A stretch of DNA of 64,000 nt, from NCBI GenBank assembly GCA_010093605.1, contig MU004189.1:1929834-1993833 (forward strand). The letters are read 5' to 3'. How positions within the stretch are numbered: the stretch's first letter is position 1; every line of letters begins with the position of its first letter. Position numbers and translations under genes: made by a program. The notes beneath the pieces were generated by a model that saw only the letters and a list, made by a program, of their open reading frames with translations, was not told where the DNA came from and searched no databases. Positions 44,319 through 55,646 of the stretch are shown one piece after another. The DNA comes from Lophium mytilinum (taxonomy: Eukaryota; Ascomycota; Dothideomycetes; Mytilinidiales; Mytilinidiaceae).

Positions 44319-45514
44319 ATGTCCACAATGAAAGCAGCCACCATGTCTGCCCCTGGCGGTCCCGAAGTCCTCAAGATCACAACCCTCCCCATCCCCACTC
44401 CCAGAACCGGCGAAGTCCTCATTCACGTCCACGCTCGCGGCCTTAACCGCTCCGGTGAGCAAATCCGCGATACATATACGTCATTCCCAGCTCTCAGCCT
44501 TCCTGAAGTGCTTCCCATGTAGTGTTTTAGCACCTCGAGTAGCGTCTTAGACCCTACTTAGTAGTATTTAAAGAATCGTACATGCTCGCAGGGCCTAATA
44601 GCTGTCAATCCATTGCCTCTAGAATTTTGCCAACAGTAACGTCTTCTTCTTTAGAGCTCTTCACCCGTCAAGGTCACTCCCCAGGAATCCAGTTCCCACG
44701 CGTCCTAGGCATCGAAGCCGTCGGCGAGGTAGTCTCCGCCCCAGGTAGTGCATTCAAAGAGGGCGACGTCGTAGCGACTGCTATGGGTGGGATGGGGCGG
44801 CAGTTCGACGGTGGCTACGCTGAATATACGTGCGTATCTGCGACACAGGTACAAAAGATTGATGCGGAGGTAGGAGAGGGGAAGAAAGTCAGCTGGGAGG
44901 TGTTAGGCGCAGTGCCAGAGATGCTCCAAACGGCGTATGGATCGTTGTTTCGGGCACTGAGGCTGAAGAAGGGAGAGAAGCTGCTGGTGAGGGGTGGCAC
45001 GACGAGTGTAGGGCTGGCGGCGGCGGCGATTGCCAGAAATTTCGGGGCGGAGGTGGTGAGCACGTCGAGGAGCAAGAGTCGCGATGGGTTGCTGAAGGAG
45101 AGTGGTGCTACGGAGGTGGTAATTGATGGGGGTAGTGTGGCTGAAGAGGTGAGGAAGATTTGGTCGGAGGGTGCGGATAAAGTGTTGGAGTTGATTGGAG
45201 TGACGACGCTTGAGGACTCCATGGCATGTGTCAAAGAGGGAGGAGTGGTTTGTATGACTGGGATTGTGGGGAACAAGTGGTCTTTCGAAGACTTTAACCC
45301 CATGGAGAAGATTCCGACTGCGGTGTATCTGACCGCGTACTCTGGAGGACCGGAGGACTTCATGAACACACCTTTAAACGATTTAGTGCAGCAGATTGCA
45401 GCTGGGAAGCTGAAAGTGCAGCTAGGGACGGTTTTCAAGCTCGATGACATCGCAGCAGCTCACACACTGATGGAAGAAAACAAAGCTGGCGGAAAGGTCG
45501 TGGTTGTGAATTAG
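44319..45514 (+). CDS. MDR-family oxidoreductase (quinone/enone reductase-type)
   Basis: Exons 44319-44454 and 44655-45514 (200-base intron, the longest confidently placed one here) give 331 residues. The GroES-like half has [40 protein letters not shown] and [13 protein letters not shown]. The Rossmann half has [20 protein letters not shown], a nucleotide-binding motif with Thr-Ser in place of one Gly. The catalytic and structural zinc cysteines of classical alcohol dehydrogenases are absent, so a zinc-independent NADPH-dependent quinone or enone reductase is likely. A small VOC gene ends 44 bases away on the opposite strand. An upstream in-frame ATG at 44,241 would add 26 residues. Confidence 0.88.
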
Positions 45515-45558
45515 AGCGTGTCTACGGTCATTCCAAACAATGCAAAGCACCCAATCTC

Positions 45559-46005
45559 TCAAATATCCCATGCCGCGTTTTGCAACACCATCCTCCACCC
45601 GTCCGGATCCTCGAAGGTCTTCCCTTGCACGTCCCAATACGGGTTGAAACTCGTCACCGCCCCAAACCCAGCCTTTTTCATTCGCGTAACCGCTTCTTTC
45701 CACTCAGTCTCGTCTGGAATATAGAATACTAGCAGATTATCCTGCGTGGGAGCTCGTCCTGCATCATGACCATCCTTTGTCGTGATTTCAAGATGGTATG
45801 GTGCCCCAGGATGCCCAAGCATGACACCATCGAACCCGGCATGAGCAGTGAAGGATGATAAGATAGTGAAGCCGAGGCCTTCGGTATAGAATGGAAGGAT
45901 TGCAGAAATATCGTTTGTCGGACGAGCTATGCGGAGGTGGGATTTCGATATTGGTGGTGCGGGAGAGCTTATGGAGACTGACGATGGAGGCATTGGCGAC
46001 GCCAT
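45559..46005 (-). CDS. Small VOC/glyoxalase-like protein
   Basis: A single-exon 148-residue protein. One betaalphabetabetabeta module is visible: HLRIARPTNDISAILPFYTE, GLGFTILSSF, GAPYHLEITT and KTFEDPDGWRMVLQ, as in the YycE-like branch of the vicinal oxygen chelate family. The usual final metal-binding Glu of glyoxalases is not obvious in GWRMVLQ, so it may act as a binding protein or a non-classical enzyme. It is convergent with the oxidoreductase at 44,319, with stop codons 44 bases apart. Catalytic role unknown. Confidence 0.87.
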   Translation of the reverse strand: MASPMPPSSVSISSPAPPISKSHLRIARPTNDISAILPFYTEGLGFTILSSFTAHAGFDGVMLGHPGAPYHLEITTKDGHDAGRAPTQDNLLVFYIPDETEWKEAVTRMKKAGFGAVTSFNPYWDVQGKTFEDPDGWRMVLQNAAWDI

Positions 46006-46267
46006 GGTAGAACAGATTCCAGAGATCTGGCTTTCGAGATGCGTTGCAATAGTTTTGTGATGGTTCCTGACAGCGGGACCGCTGTACCGCTCATATATAC
46101 CATAGTTCGAGGTCTTACAAATCCGAGGAATCTAGATTGTTGCCAATTGAATTCCTCTATACTCGGTCATGTGGCCCTTGAATGTGGAATCGTCGTTGCA
46201 CTCTTCAAGTTACAGCTCAGGTTCTTGGTATTACAGGAAGCTTTTTAGTTTTCTCGACCGTCCCGCC

Positions 46268-47633
46268 TCATCTTTTCATTGCCTCAAACTCCTTCTTCAC
46301 CTCATCTAATAGCCCCTTTCGCGTCAACACATCTATCGCCGTAGCCGCTAACCCTTTTCCAACGTTCAAAGCGAGTTCAAATGCCTCTCGCGTTCCAGAA
46401 ACTTCCGTAAACTCGGGGCTGTGCGGGCCACTCCCTATATTCCCTGGCCGGATCCAAAACCCAGGACTCAAGCTTGGCATGGCATAGCTGATGTTGCCTT
46501 GGTCAGAACTGGCCATCGATCTATGCTCAATCTCATCTATATCAGCTGTTGGGATAGCTCCACCCAGTCGGTTGAAAAAGTGGCGATACGACCGTCCCAG
46601 CGCACGATTCGGGACATGGTCGTCATAAGACTGCTCGAAAGTAACCTTCAAAGTCGCACCTGTCGCCGCTGCTCCAGCTTCGAAGCACGAATCCACCTTC
46701 TTTTTCAGCACCGCCAAACGATCGCGCGTGTTTGCGCGGACGATGAAGACACCGGCGGCGTACGCGTGGATGATGTTAGGTGCGAGACCACCATCCGTGA
46801 TGTGCCCTTGGATGATGTCTCCTGGCATGGTTTGCTGACGGAGGACAGAAAGGCCGTTATACGCAGTAATGAGGGCGTCGAGAGCATTGATTCCTAGCCA
46901 TGGACTGGCCGCCGCGTGGGCTTCAAGACCAAAGTATTCCACTTTGAAGCGGATGTACGCAGCTGTACGGACGAGAGCGCCATCTTCGACGATTCCAGGA
47001 TGCGAAATCAAGTTGATATCACATTTGTAGTCCTTGTATGCACCGGCTTCAAGAAGCTTGATCTTGCCGCCTCCACCTAGGTTCAATTGAGCGTCTGTCA
47101 CGCGAATTTGGATGCTAAGAGTAGATTGTGGTACCTTCTTCCGCTGGAGTTCCAAAAAGAACTACTTTTCCGGGTATGTCACACTCTTTCATACACTCTG
47201 CGGTTGCTAGAGCTCCGGATAATGAGGCCGTAGCGATGAGGTTGTGGCCACAAGCGTGGCCAATGCCCGGGAGAGCATCTGCGTCTTTTGTTAGCATGAC
47301 GTCTTGTAAAATAGCGAAGCCCGTACCCATTTCAGCATTGAAAGAAATGACTGGTCCCTTCTTGCCACTGTCATACACTGCGACAAATGCAGTTTCGAGT
47401 CCATATGCCGACGGCGTGACTTTCCATCCTTTCCTCGTCTTTAGAAATCCCGTAAGTGCGGCATGTGCAATCTTCTCTTCGTACCCAAGCTCCGGATTAT
47501 CATGTATCTTCTTGTTGATGGGCCAGAGAGTGTCCGCGATGCGGTCAATGTAGGAGCCGACGGAGTCGAGGTGATCTTGCTCGGCCGACGCCACATCATC
47601 CATCTCCACCACAACAAACTCATCAATTCCCAT
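46268..47633 (-). CDS. M20 family amidohydrolase (ACY1L2-like)
   Basis: Exons 47633-47135 and 47076-46268 (58-base intron) give 435 residues. Metal-binding and catalytic motifs are visible: PELGYEE, GIGHACGHNL, the Glu pair in GTPAEEGGGGK, and SHPGIVED; FGLEAHAAASPWLG belongs to the dimerisation domain. M20 amidohydrolases hydrolyse N-acyl amino acids or similar amides; ACY1L2 relatives act on dipeptide-like or aminoacyl substrates. No signal peptide, so cytosolic. The start is divergent from an ACS-type permease 452 bases away, a layout suggesting coupled uptake and hydrolysis (inference). An alternative ATG lies 11 codons in. Confidence 0.93.
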
Positions 47634-48085
47634 CCTTAGTATCGTTCCTTCTTTTCGACAAGCTTTCTAGGTCAAAATTCATTCGCAATGGGATGCATAG
47701 ATCCTGCATGTTTGAGCAGCGGTCGGCTCCGTCCATGGTGATTCGTATTACACCCCCGCATCATGAACCCGACCTTCGGATCGATGAAGCCGATCACCAT
47801 CCCCAACTCGGGACTCTACCGCCTTATCATCGCAACCAGATATTGCGAAAGTGGGATTCTGGCCGAAAGCACTCATTCTTCCCGATTTTCGCCTCGGCGT
47901 ACAGCGTATGGGTCCTTGTCACGACGGCTTAAAGGCCGTTAGACAGGACCCGAAGATACATAAATGCACGTCCTGGGATCCCTTGCTGCCTTCCACGTGG
48001 AAACCCATCTTGCAAAGAGCTTGGAAACCTGGGGTCTCATAGCTGTGGGTATTAGCTGAACATCGTCTTACCATACCTCATTCCC
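47634..48085. promoter_or_regulatory. Divergent promoter interval (amidohydrolase / MFS permease)
   Basis: 452 bases between divergent ATGs. Co-regulation of the two genes from this interval is plausible. CGG-containing stretches occur but no paired Zn2Cys6 site was established by eye. Confidence 0.4.
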
Positions 48086-49812
48086 ATGTCGATCATGGAC
48101 GAAGTCAAGACCTCCCACGGAACTCAGGGCCAGAGCGGCGAGATTGAGAAAGAAATCGCAAAAGTGGACACCATCAACCTCGAGAAATCAACGCTTCACA
48201 TCGACGATGAAGCAGGAGACCTTGCAGCACAGGCTCTCGCCAGTGGGCCGTTGGACGAGGCTGCCTCGAAGAAAGTCCTGAGGAAAATTGATCTCTACAT
48301 TCTCCCATTCCTCTGCATTACGTACGCCCTCCAATTCATCGATAAGACTTCTCTGGGTTACTCCAGTGTCTATGGAATTTTCAAAGACACCAAACTCGTT
48401 GGCCAAGACTACTCATGGGCGAGCTCAATCTTCTATTTCGGATACCTCATCGCCGAGTATCCCGGTGTAGCTATTATCCAGAGGTTCCCAGTGGCCAAGT
48501 TCCTCGCCGTAAACATCATCCTCTGGGGTGGTGTATTGATGACAACCGCCGCATGCCACTCTTTCGCTGGTCTCGCTACAGTTCGATTCTTCTTGGGTAT
48601 TACAGAAGCTACCATCTCGCCGGGGTTCGTGGCCATCACTGGAATATGGTGGACGCGACAGGAGCAAGCCGGCCGTTCCGCTCTCTGGATTTCCTTCCTC
48701 GGCGTTGGATCTCTATTCGGAGGCCTGATCGCATTCGGAATCGGCCATATCAGCGGCAGTCTCTCGCCCTGGAAGTACATCTACCTCATCCTCGGCGCCG
48801 TAACTATTATCTGGGGCACAATATTCTTCTTCGTTGTTCCAGGTATGCACTAATCCATCCATTCTATACGCGCGCAATTCCTAATAACATGCAGATAGCC
48901 CAACGCAAGTAAAATGGCTCTCACAGGAGGAAAGGGTTATCGCCGTGCAGCGTGTCATCGGGAACAAAACCGGCACGAAGTCTCGAACCTTCGTCAAAGC
49001 ACAAGTCGTGGAGGCCGTCACAGATCCTAAGATCATCGTGCTGGGCCTAATTTCGTTCGTGAATGCTCTTGCATCTGGCGGCCTTTCATTTGGATCCTTG
49101 ATCATCGCCGGGTTTGGGTTCAGTCCCATTGAAACGACGCTGATGAACATGCCTCTTGGAGCCGTTCAGACAGTGGCCCAGCTGAGTGCCGGCTTCCTCT
49201 GCACGAAGATAAAGGGTTCACGTTTGATCATCGCTTCAATCGCTATGGTACCACCAGTAAGCATCATGCTCCATGAGTAACCCTAGAGTCATTCTGACAA
49301 CGGCAGATAATTGGTACTTGTCTCATCAACCAGCTTCATCCAACGCAAAAATGGGGTCGGCTCGTCGGCGTCTGGCTTCTAGGCTCCTACCCCGTCGGCT
49401 TCATGGTGATCCTTGGCCTTCTTAGCACTAACATTGCTGGCTCTACGAAGCGATCAGTAGCGTCGGGCTGGGTTTTCGTCTGCTATTGCGTAGGTCAGAT
49501 CTCGGGACCGCAATTCTTCAAAGCCTCCCAAAAGCCAGCGTATCATAGTGGTATTGTGGCTATGCTCTGCGGTTTTGTATTGAACTTGGTGCTCAACCAA
49601 GTTCTACGTTACTTGTATGTTCGTGAGAATACCAAGAGGGATAAGATGATCGAAGGGAAAGGTGAGGAGGAGCTCGCGGAGTTGCAGATGGAGAGTAACA
49701 TCAAAGGATTTGAGAACACGACAGATACGCAGAATGTAAGTGGAATAGATGATCGCGCTATAAGTTCTTACACTAATCTTACTTTTAGATGATGTTCCGA
49801 TACGTCTTGTAG
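48086..49812 (+). CDS. MFS transporter, allantoate permease/ACS-type
   Basis: Exons 48086-48842, 48895-49256, 49307-49735 and 49789-49812 (introns of 50-53 bases) give 523 residues. KIDLYILPFLCITYALQFID then KTSLGYSSVYGI is the family signature. Also present are RFFLGITEATISPGFVAITG, LSPWKYIYLILGAVTIIWG, and VVPDSPTQVKWLSQEER across the first splice. The 24-base last exon encodes MMFRYVL, matching the SFRYVL tail of the other MFS gene in the window. Substrate unknown; the neighbour points to an amide or acyl amino acid (inference). Plasma membrane, proton-coupled by family. Confidence 0.92.
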
Positions 49813-50122
49813 AGTCATATGTTTGGGTACCTTGATGAATAACTAGGAAGCTTCTCCTCGATCGGGATTCTAAATCACATATATCTATATCAATATTATA
49901 CGTTTATTTGGCTTTGGGGAGTGTTAGCGAGTTTCTTTTCGCCGTAATGAGACACTAGAGCGGATGTATGCATACTTGTCAAGTCGTGTCACCCTGTGCA
50001 GGGAGCCGTTCCCACAAACATGAAATACAGCAGTCTCCAACTTGGAGATCGGCAGCATCCATCATGCGATGGCGCCTCCCGAGAAGGACGTTTTGATTTC
50101 GCGGCGTTTGATAGTTAGGGCA
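49813..50122. other. Intergenic between convergent genes
   Basis: 310 bases of 3' sequence between the MFS permease and the DUF7730-like gene. Nothing recognised. Confidence 0.4.
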
Positions 50123-51106
50123 CTAATTGGGCACGAACTGCCACATGTCCCAAGGGCTCCGCTCTTTGAGCCACTGCCAATCCATAACCGAGTGCACCTC
50201 GAAAGGCGCCTGATGCATCCAGTCATGAACCAAAACTCCGACCGGCAAATACAGCCTCGTCCTAGGGAAGTGCTCATTTTCCACCGCCATTTCCCGCAAC
50301 AAATCAAGTCCTTTCTCTTCCCTCGCCGCACGAAGTCCCTGATAGCAATGGACCCTGATTTCCAGCTCACGTAAACCTGGTAACAACGGCAGCATATCCT
50401 GAATACTCTTCCAGCCATCCTTCGGCGCCCCCAACGAGGGCAACTTCAGATCAAGATGAAAAGCCCGCACGTCATCACGGCTCTGCGGGGTAAGCCCATC
50501 CACGAACCGCTCCAAGGTGTAAGGCGACCGGAAACTGAAAATGTTCGACGAGTAGAGGAATTCAATGGATTCGGCGTACACTTCTCGGCAAGTGCGCAGC
50601 AGCTGCGGCGACACCCGGTCGCCGCCCCAATCGTACTTCGCGGTGTCGCAGTTCCAGTCGCGCTGCCAGGAACTCATCCCGCGCTCCGGGTACGTGGCGG
50701 CGCCGGGGCAGGACGCGCAGATGCAGCGGGTATGGCGCACAATCTGATTCCCATGTCTGAGGACGATGTGGACGTTTGAACATCCAAGAACTAGTTCGTA
50801 TATTTCTTGGCGGAGCTCGATTGGGAGGCGGAAGAAGGGGGATTGGGGCTGGGGAGATGGCTCTTTGGATAATAGAGACGTTGAAGCGTGTGGTGGGATA
50901 GAGACTTGGTTCCTTCCATCGGTTCTTGGTCTGTTTGGGGACTCATTGTTTTCACTACCAGAAAATAGCCGCCGGAGTGGATTGACGGTTTTGCGGGCCA
51001 CCTTTCGGTAAGAGGATATCTGGAGATCGACGGGAGCCATCCCGCCGATGCCTGGGTGCTGCCTTTCATAGTTCCGGCGGGCCTCAATTGAGTGATCGAG
51101 CCGCAT
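50123..51106 (-). CDS. DUF7730/2EXR-like protein of unknown function
   Basis: A single-exon 327-residue protein. FFRLPIELRQEIYELVLGCS is the F-box-like start shared by many Pezizomycotina proteins of this group, followed by a histidine/cysteine patch (HIVLRHGNQ, RHTRCICASCPG) and LLRTCREVYAESIEFLYSSN with FSFRSPYTLERF. These proteins form large lineage-specific families in plant-associated fungi and have no established biochemical role; an adaptor role like an F-box protein is conjecture. No signal peptide. The start at 51,106 is the first ATG; MAPVDLQ 22 codons in is an alternative. Confidence 0.82.
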   Translation of the reverse strand: MRLDHSIEARRNYERQHPGIGGMAPVDLQISSYRKVARKTVNPLRRLFSGSENNESPNRPRTDGRNQVSIPPHASTSLLSKEPSPQPQSPFFRLPIELRQEIYELVLGCSNVHIVLRHGNQIVRHTRCICASCPGAATYPERGMSSWQRDWNCDTAKYDWGGDRVSPQLLRTCREVYAESIEFLYSSNIFSFRSPYTLERFVDGLTPQSRDDVRAFHLDLKLPSLGAPKDGWKSIQDMLPLLPGLRELEIRVHCYQGLRAAREEKGLDLLREMAVENEHFPRTRLYLPVGVLVHDWMHQAPFEVHSVMDWQWLKERSPWDMWQFVPN

Positions 51107-51532
51107 TGCTCTTGAGGAAGGAAAATGATGGTTGAGTTGAAGATGGCAAAGGGCAGGTATAGTCCGTAGGGCGGAGAGCGTGCATAATATAAGGTACGAG
51201 CGAGGCGGAGTAGGGAGGCTCGCTGGAGCTCTAGCCTCAACCGTGACGCCTTGCTGCCTTACGTGAGCAAGGGTGGTCGGAGAATACGAATCAGCCCCGA
51301 TTTTGTACGATTGAATTATGTAAGCAAAGATCGAGTCACGGGCAGTTCTGATATGATCTCCAGGGTGCAGTTACTTATTAACATCAGGGTAATGGAGATT
51401 ACGAGTATTGATTGTTTGCTATGTACAGCTTCTCTCGCGGGTACTCTTTGCACTAATTGTAAGAGAATTCAATCAGGGTCTGTAGCCTGCAAGGGCTTCA
51501 TGAGACAGACACGCGACGCTACGGGGAAGTCC
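51107..51532. other. Intergenic
   Basis: 426 bases between the DUF7730-like start and the esterase stop, both on the minus strand. Should hold the promoter of the former. Nothing recognised. Confidence 0.4.
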
Positions 51533-52845
51533 TCACGGCTTTGAAAATTGGTCGAAGAACTTCATGATAATCTCGCTCGCCTGGATATGAGTAGGACCCT
51601 CTCCAACAGAAATCTGTGAAAAGTTGATTTCGGTGGAAGCCCAGCAGTGACCTGAAAGCAGTGCATGTTAGCTACACATGCTTTCTGGAATGAGGGCTTG
51701 AGAACACGTACCCATGTCGTCGACTTTCCAGTGCTGCAAAGCCTCGAGGCCGTCGCACGTTAAGGTAATATGATGCACATCGCCGTGGAAGCTATCATCC
51801 TGTTTCTGGCTTGTGCATGCATTCCGTTTAGCCCACCAAGTCAACCTAGGTCTCATTAGCATTGCCAGCGCAGATTTGTTTGATGTGGCACAATCTGAGG
51901 AACGATCGAAGGGTGGTGTATTTTTGAAGATACTCACCAATCAAGAATTGCTGGTTCATCTCCACCTTCACCTTCCCCGCCATCGTAGTGAACGCTTTTG
52001 TCGCTACCACCATGGATCTCCAGGAGGGGAAGCGGGCTTCTCGCGGGTTTGCATTCATCGTGGTGTTTATTGTTGTCAGTGTAGTAAGACCCTGACGCTG
52101 GAGCGAAAGCGGCAAATTCTCCTCCAATCTCGTTGCAGGCAATAGTATTAACAAAGCCACCGCCGTTGGACATACTTCATTCGGTTAGTCTAGGAGCAAA
52201 GGTAATGAAAGAACACCGTCGGTATAAACGTTGAATGGCCAAGACTTACCCAGTCGCATAAATTCGGTCGTTGTCAATGCAGTAGTCACCCCTGATTTCG
52301 TCAAGTAGGTCGGCTACAAACTGCAAGTCTTCTACCACAGAGACCTTGGAGTAGTTGGCTCCAGCCCATGCGCCCTGGTCTCATTAACACGTGCTTGTCG
52401 AGTGTCATAGCATATGTGCAAAGCGTGACGTACCCCGATACCGTCTGGATAAACCATGATCTTCTAGAGCATCGTTGATGATTAGCAGTGTTCTTCCTCT
52501 CCTCAGGAAAGGAGCGGCAAAGCTTCTTACATCGCCACTGAACCGAGGCTCGCTCATCTTGGTATCTGCCTCAAAGAACAGGCCCACGCTATCAGATCCA
52601 TGAAAGCCTATGACGAGAGGGTATGGTTTCGCTTTGTGGTAATCGACTGGTAGATGGATCGAGTACTTCCGATCGCGGCTACTGCTCTTCAAGTCGTGAT
52701 ATTGTGTGATGCCATTGAAGTAATGAGTTTTCCCGCATCCCTTCGTTCCCGATGCTGTTGCTACGCGCTGTGGGGTAGTTGCCGGCCATGCATGAGCAGC
52801 TGCGGCTATGCAGGTTACGGCGATGGCGGCAAGGCTGAGGCGCAT
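51533..52845 (-). CDS. Secreted CE1-type esterase (feruloyl esterase/LpqC-like)
   Basis: Six exons, 52845-52531, 52463-52434, 52374-52250, 52174-51938, 51845-51712 and 51651-51533 (introns of 59-92 bases), give 319 residues. A signal peptide (MRLSLAAIAVTCIAAAAHAW) is followed by YSIHLPVDYHKAKPYPLVIG with FHGSD, MVYPDGIG from a 30-base exon, and GAWAGANYSKVSVVEDLQFV. The nucleophile Ser159 lies in ATGMSNGGG, the acid Asp215 in IHGGSDKSV and His282 in MGHCWAS, completing a catalytic triad. Relatives are feruloyl or acetylxylan esterases and polyhydroxybutyrate depolymerase-like enzymes that release phenolic acids or acetyl groups from plant cell walls. The protein should be extracellular. It is the last intact gene before the AT-rich block, about 500 bases away. 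An in-frame ATG at 52,866 would extend the signal peptide. Confidence 0.9.
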
Positions 52846-53360
52846 GATGATACGGGCTGATAGCACACTTTACAATGTTAAGGATGTCGTGTCAGGATGT
52901 TAGGAGGCATGAGGGTCAGTCTTGCACAGTAAAAGGAGAAACTCGCTCTTCACCTCCAAGAGCACTCGAGGCAGGCACGGCCTTGGGAGACTCTCATCCT
53001 CCCGTGCCTCTATGCTTGAGAGGGAGTGGCAAATCCTCGCCTAAAGAGGCATGTCGGGAGCAGTAAATTGATTCGGTGGTTGCACTTGAAAGGGGCGACA
53101 GATCCGAAACGCCATTGGCGGCCATTTAATGAGGTCTGCGTCGTCCACCGCCATGTGTGGTTTGACTGGCCTGCATTATAGTGCGTAGACGCGGCCTAGG
53201 CCTCTGTAAACATGTTATTTCTGCGTGTTCAATGCAAGACGGAGGAGTTTTGGAGACAGAATGCGAGGAGGACACATGGATGCTAAGCGCCCTAATTATG
53301 TAACATTTCCCAGCACCACTCGGGACTGATTTATCGGGTGCGAAATAGCGTAGAATCCTT
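52846..53360. other. Intergenic, esterase upstream region up to the compositional border
   Basis: About 515 bases of normal composition containing the esterase promoter. Short frames have no domains. Composition changes sharply at its right end. Confidence 0.45.
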
Positions 53361-53399
53361 AGCACATTTTTCTTAGCGTTCCTTACTAAACTTTATATA

Positions 53400-54975
53400 A
53401 GGATTATAGGGAGCACTATCTATTTAAATGTTAGCCTTTTAATATCCCCCTAATAATAATAAGTAAGGTTTCTTACCTATACTATATAGTTACTTACTAA
53501 TATTTTCTTAGTATTTTAGTACCCCTACTAACTACCTATACTAATAGAAGATATATTTTCTTTATATCTAGTAACGCGCCTACTAATACCCCCCCTATTT
53601 AAATAAGCCTAAGAACTACTACTATAGTAAGTATAGTAACGGGTAGTAGAAAGTCTACTACTCTAAAGGTAGCGTATAAGCCTTTAAAGCTAAAGGCTAC
53701 TATACTAAAGAAAATACTACCTCTAGTATATATATAGATACCTTTTATAAAGGCTAGAGTATTAGTATAGTAGAATAAGTTACTAGATATACTAAGTAGC
53801 TCTTTAAGAGTTAAGAGGGGGCCTATAAAGATAGCTATAAGTAGTAAGAAAAGCTCTAAAAAGGTAGCTATAAGTAGTAAAAAGAGCCCTAAAAAGGGCT
53901 CTAAGAAGGTAGATCTAATAGCTATTAGTTCTAGTAGTATTAAGAGTACTACTAGTACTAGTAGTACTATCTAGTACTATATTAAAAAGAAGAAAGAGAA
54001 GAAAAAAAAGATTAATAACTTTTTAGTTACTCTATTCTATATTCTCTATATTAATAGAAAGAAGGTTAGTAATAAATAACTAGAGAACTCTATATACTTT
54101 ACTCTTAATATAAAGAATCTAAAGTTTAAGCTAAATATAATAGTATTAATAGCGCAGGTTAATAGTAACTATAAGAAGAAGTATAAGATTATCTAGTATA
54201 CTACTATTATTTATATAATAAAGGGGACTAGAGGCTTTCTTAGCTATAATATAGCTAACTTTTTACTCTTAGAGTTCTAGCGGGTATTCTATATACTTAA
54301 TTTAAAGTAGAAAGACTATCTAAAGGCTACTATTTCTACTATATTTAAGTATAAGTTAATTTATAAGCCCCTGCCACCACTATTAAAGAAGAGAAAGAAA
54401 GTAGAGGTACTATTATTCTTACTAGCTAGTACGCTATCTATAGATAGGTTCTATACTAGGTATTATAGTAATTATAGCGGAAAGCTATTAAAGTAGTAGG
54501 TAGTCTATTTAGAGTTACTTTTAGTATCTAGCTACTAGTAAGTTAGTATAATATTAGTATATAAGTATACTAATAATACCTATACTAATATAGGTAACCT
54601 ATACTTTATTAATAATAATAAGTAGTACTATATAATACTCTTTAAATACTATAAGTTATAGATAGATATAATTACTTAGAGGAATACTATAATCTCTTAG
54701 CTATCTAATAAGATATATAAGAACCTTATAAGAGAGGGTCTAGTTAAAAGTAACTACTAGCGCACTATAAAGTTAACTTAGGTATAAAAGTCTAAAAATA
54801 AGATAGCTAGAATATTTAATATAATAGAGCACTTAATAAAGCTCTAGATATAGTAGAAAGATATAGAGATAGTAGATTAGATAGTATTATAAAGCGCTTC
54901 TTCTTAAAGCGCTTTTTCTTCTTCTTCTTTTTTTTTTATTTAGCCTTAGTATAGCCTTTCTCTATAGGCTCTATA
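53400..54975. other. Unidentified RIP-degraded relic left of the LTR element
   Basis: About 1.6 kb of highly mutated sequence of unknown origin. A 33-bp direct repeat lies at 53,832-53,864 and 53,865-53,897, and Lys/Arg-codon-like A/G runs cluster at 53,800-54,010. A short palindromic AAAGCGCTT motif occurs twice at 54,893-54,925, followed by a long T/C run. No family assignment was possible. It may be part of an older element into which the LTR retrotransposon inserted. Confidence 0.4.
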
Positions 54976-55197
54976 TATTATAGCATAAACCTAGAATTAT
55001 AGTAATTATATACTAAGATTACATGTAGCCCCTTATATAACCTAAGTAAGACGCTAGCCCGAGGCGCTAGGCCGCGGCCTATACGCTGGCGTTAAACTAT
55101 AACCTCTTAAGAGCTCCTAGCTCTCTCTCTTCTTCTTAGCTTAGATTTTTATAATAGTTAATATACCTTATTACTTATATTATATTAGCCCCCTATA
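54976..55197 (+). repeat. 5' LTR of the Gypsy-type fossil
   Basis: 222 bp, starting TATTATAGCATAAACC and ending AGCCCCCTATA; it matches the 3' LTR at about 95 percent. It is preceded by CTATA at 54,971-54,975. Confidence 0.85.
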
Positions 55198-55646
55198 TAA
55201 TCTAAGCTTACTCTTCTATACTTAGAATCTTATTAATTTTTTCTAGAACTCTATTATAAGATCTAGGCGTTTTTACTAAAATAACTTAAATACTAGCCAG
55301 CCTAGCTGTATAGCTACGCGCGGCACCTAAATCTAACCTAGTAGATAATCTAGCACCGCCTCCTTTAAATAAGCTAGTTAATCTAATAGCTAGGCTTTAA
55401 GATAATTTAAAGACTCTAGGCGCTATAAGTAGCGCTAACCTAAATACTTTAGAATATACTTCTATAACTCTATTAACCGCTAGCAATAAGAAAGCGCGCT
55501 GCACTACTTAACTTGCGCGCTTTTAAGGTATAGTAAAAGGCTCCTCTATTCTAGCTATTATTTCTAGCTTCTAGTATAGAACTAGAGGACTAATTTTAAA
55601 TATCTAAGAAGAAACCTAAGCCTTCTTATAGACTATAGATAATACT

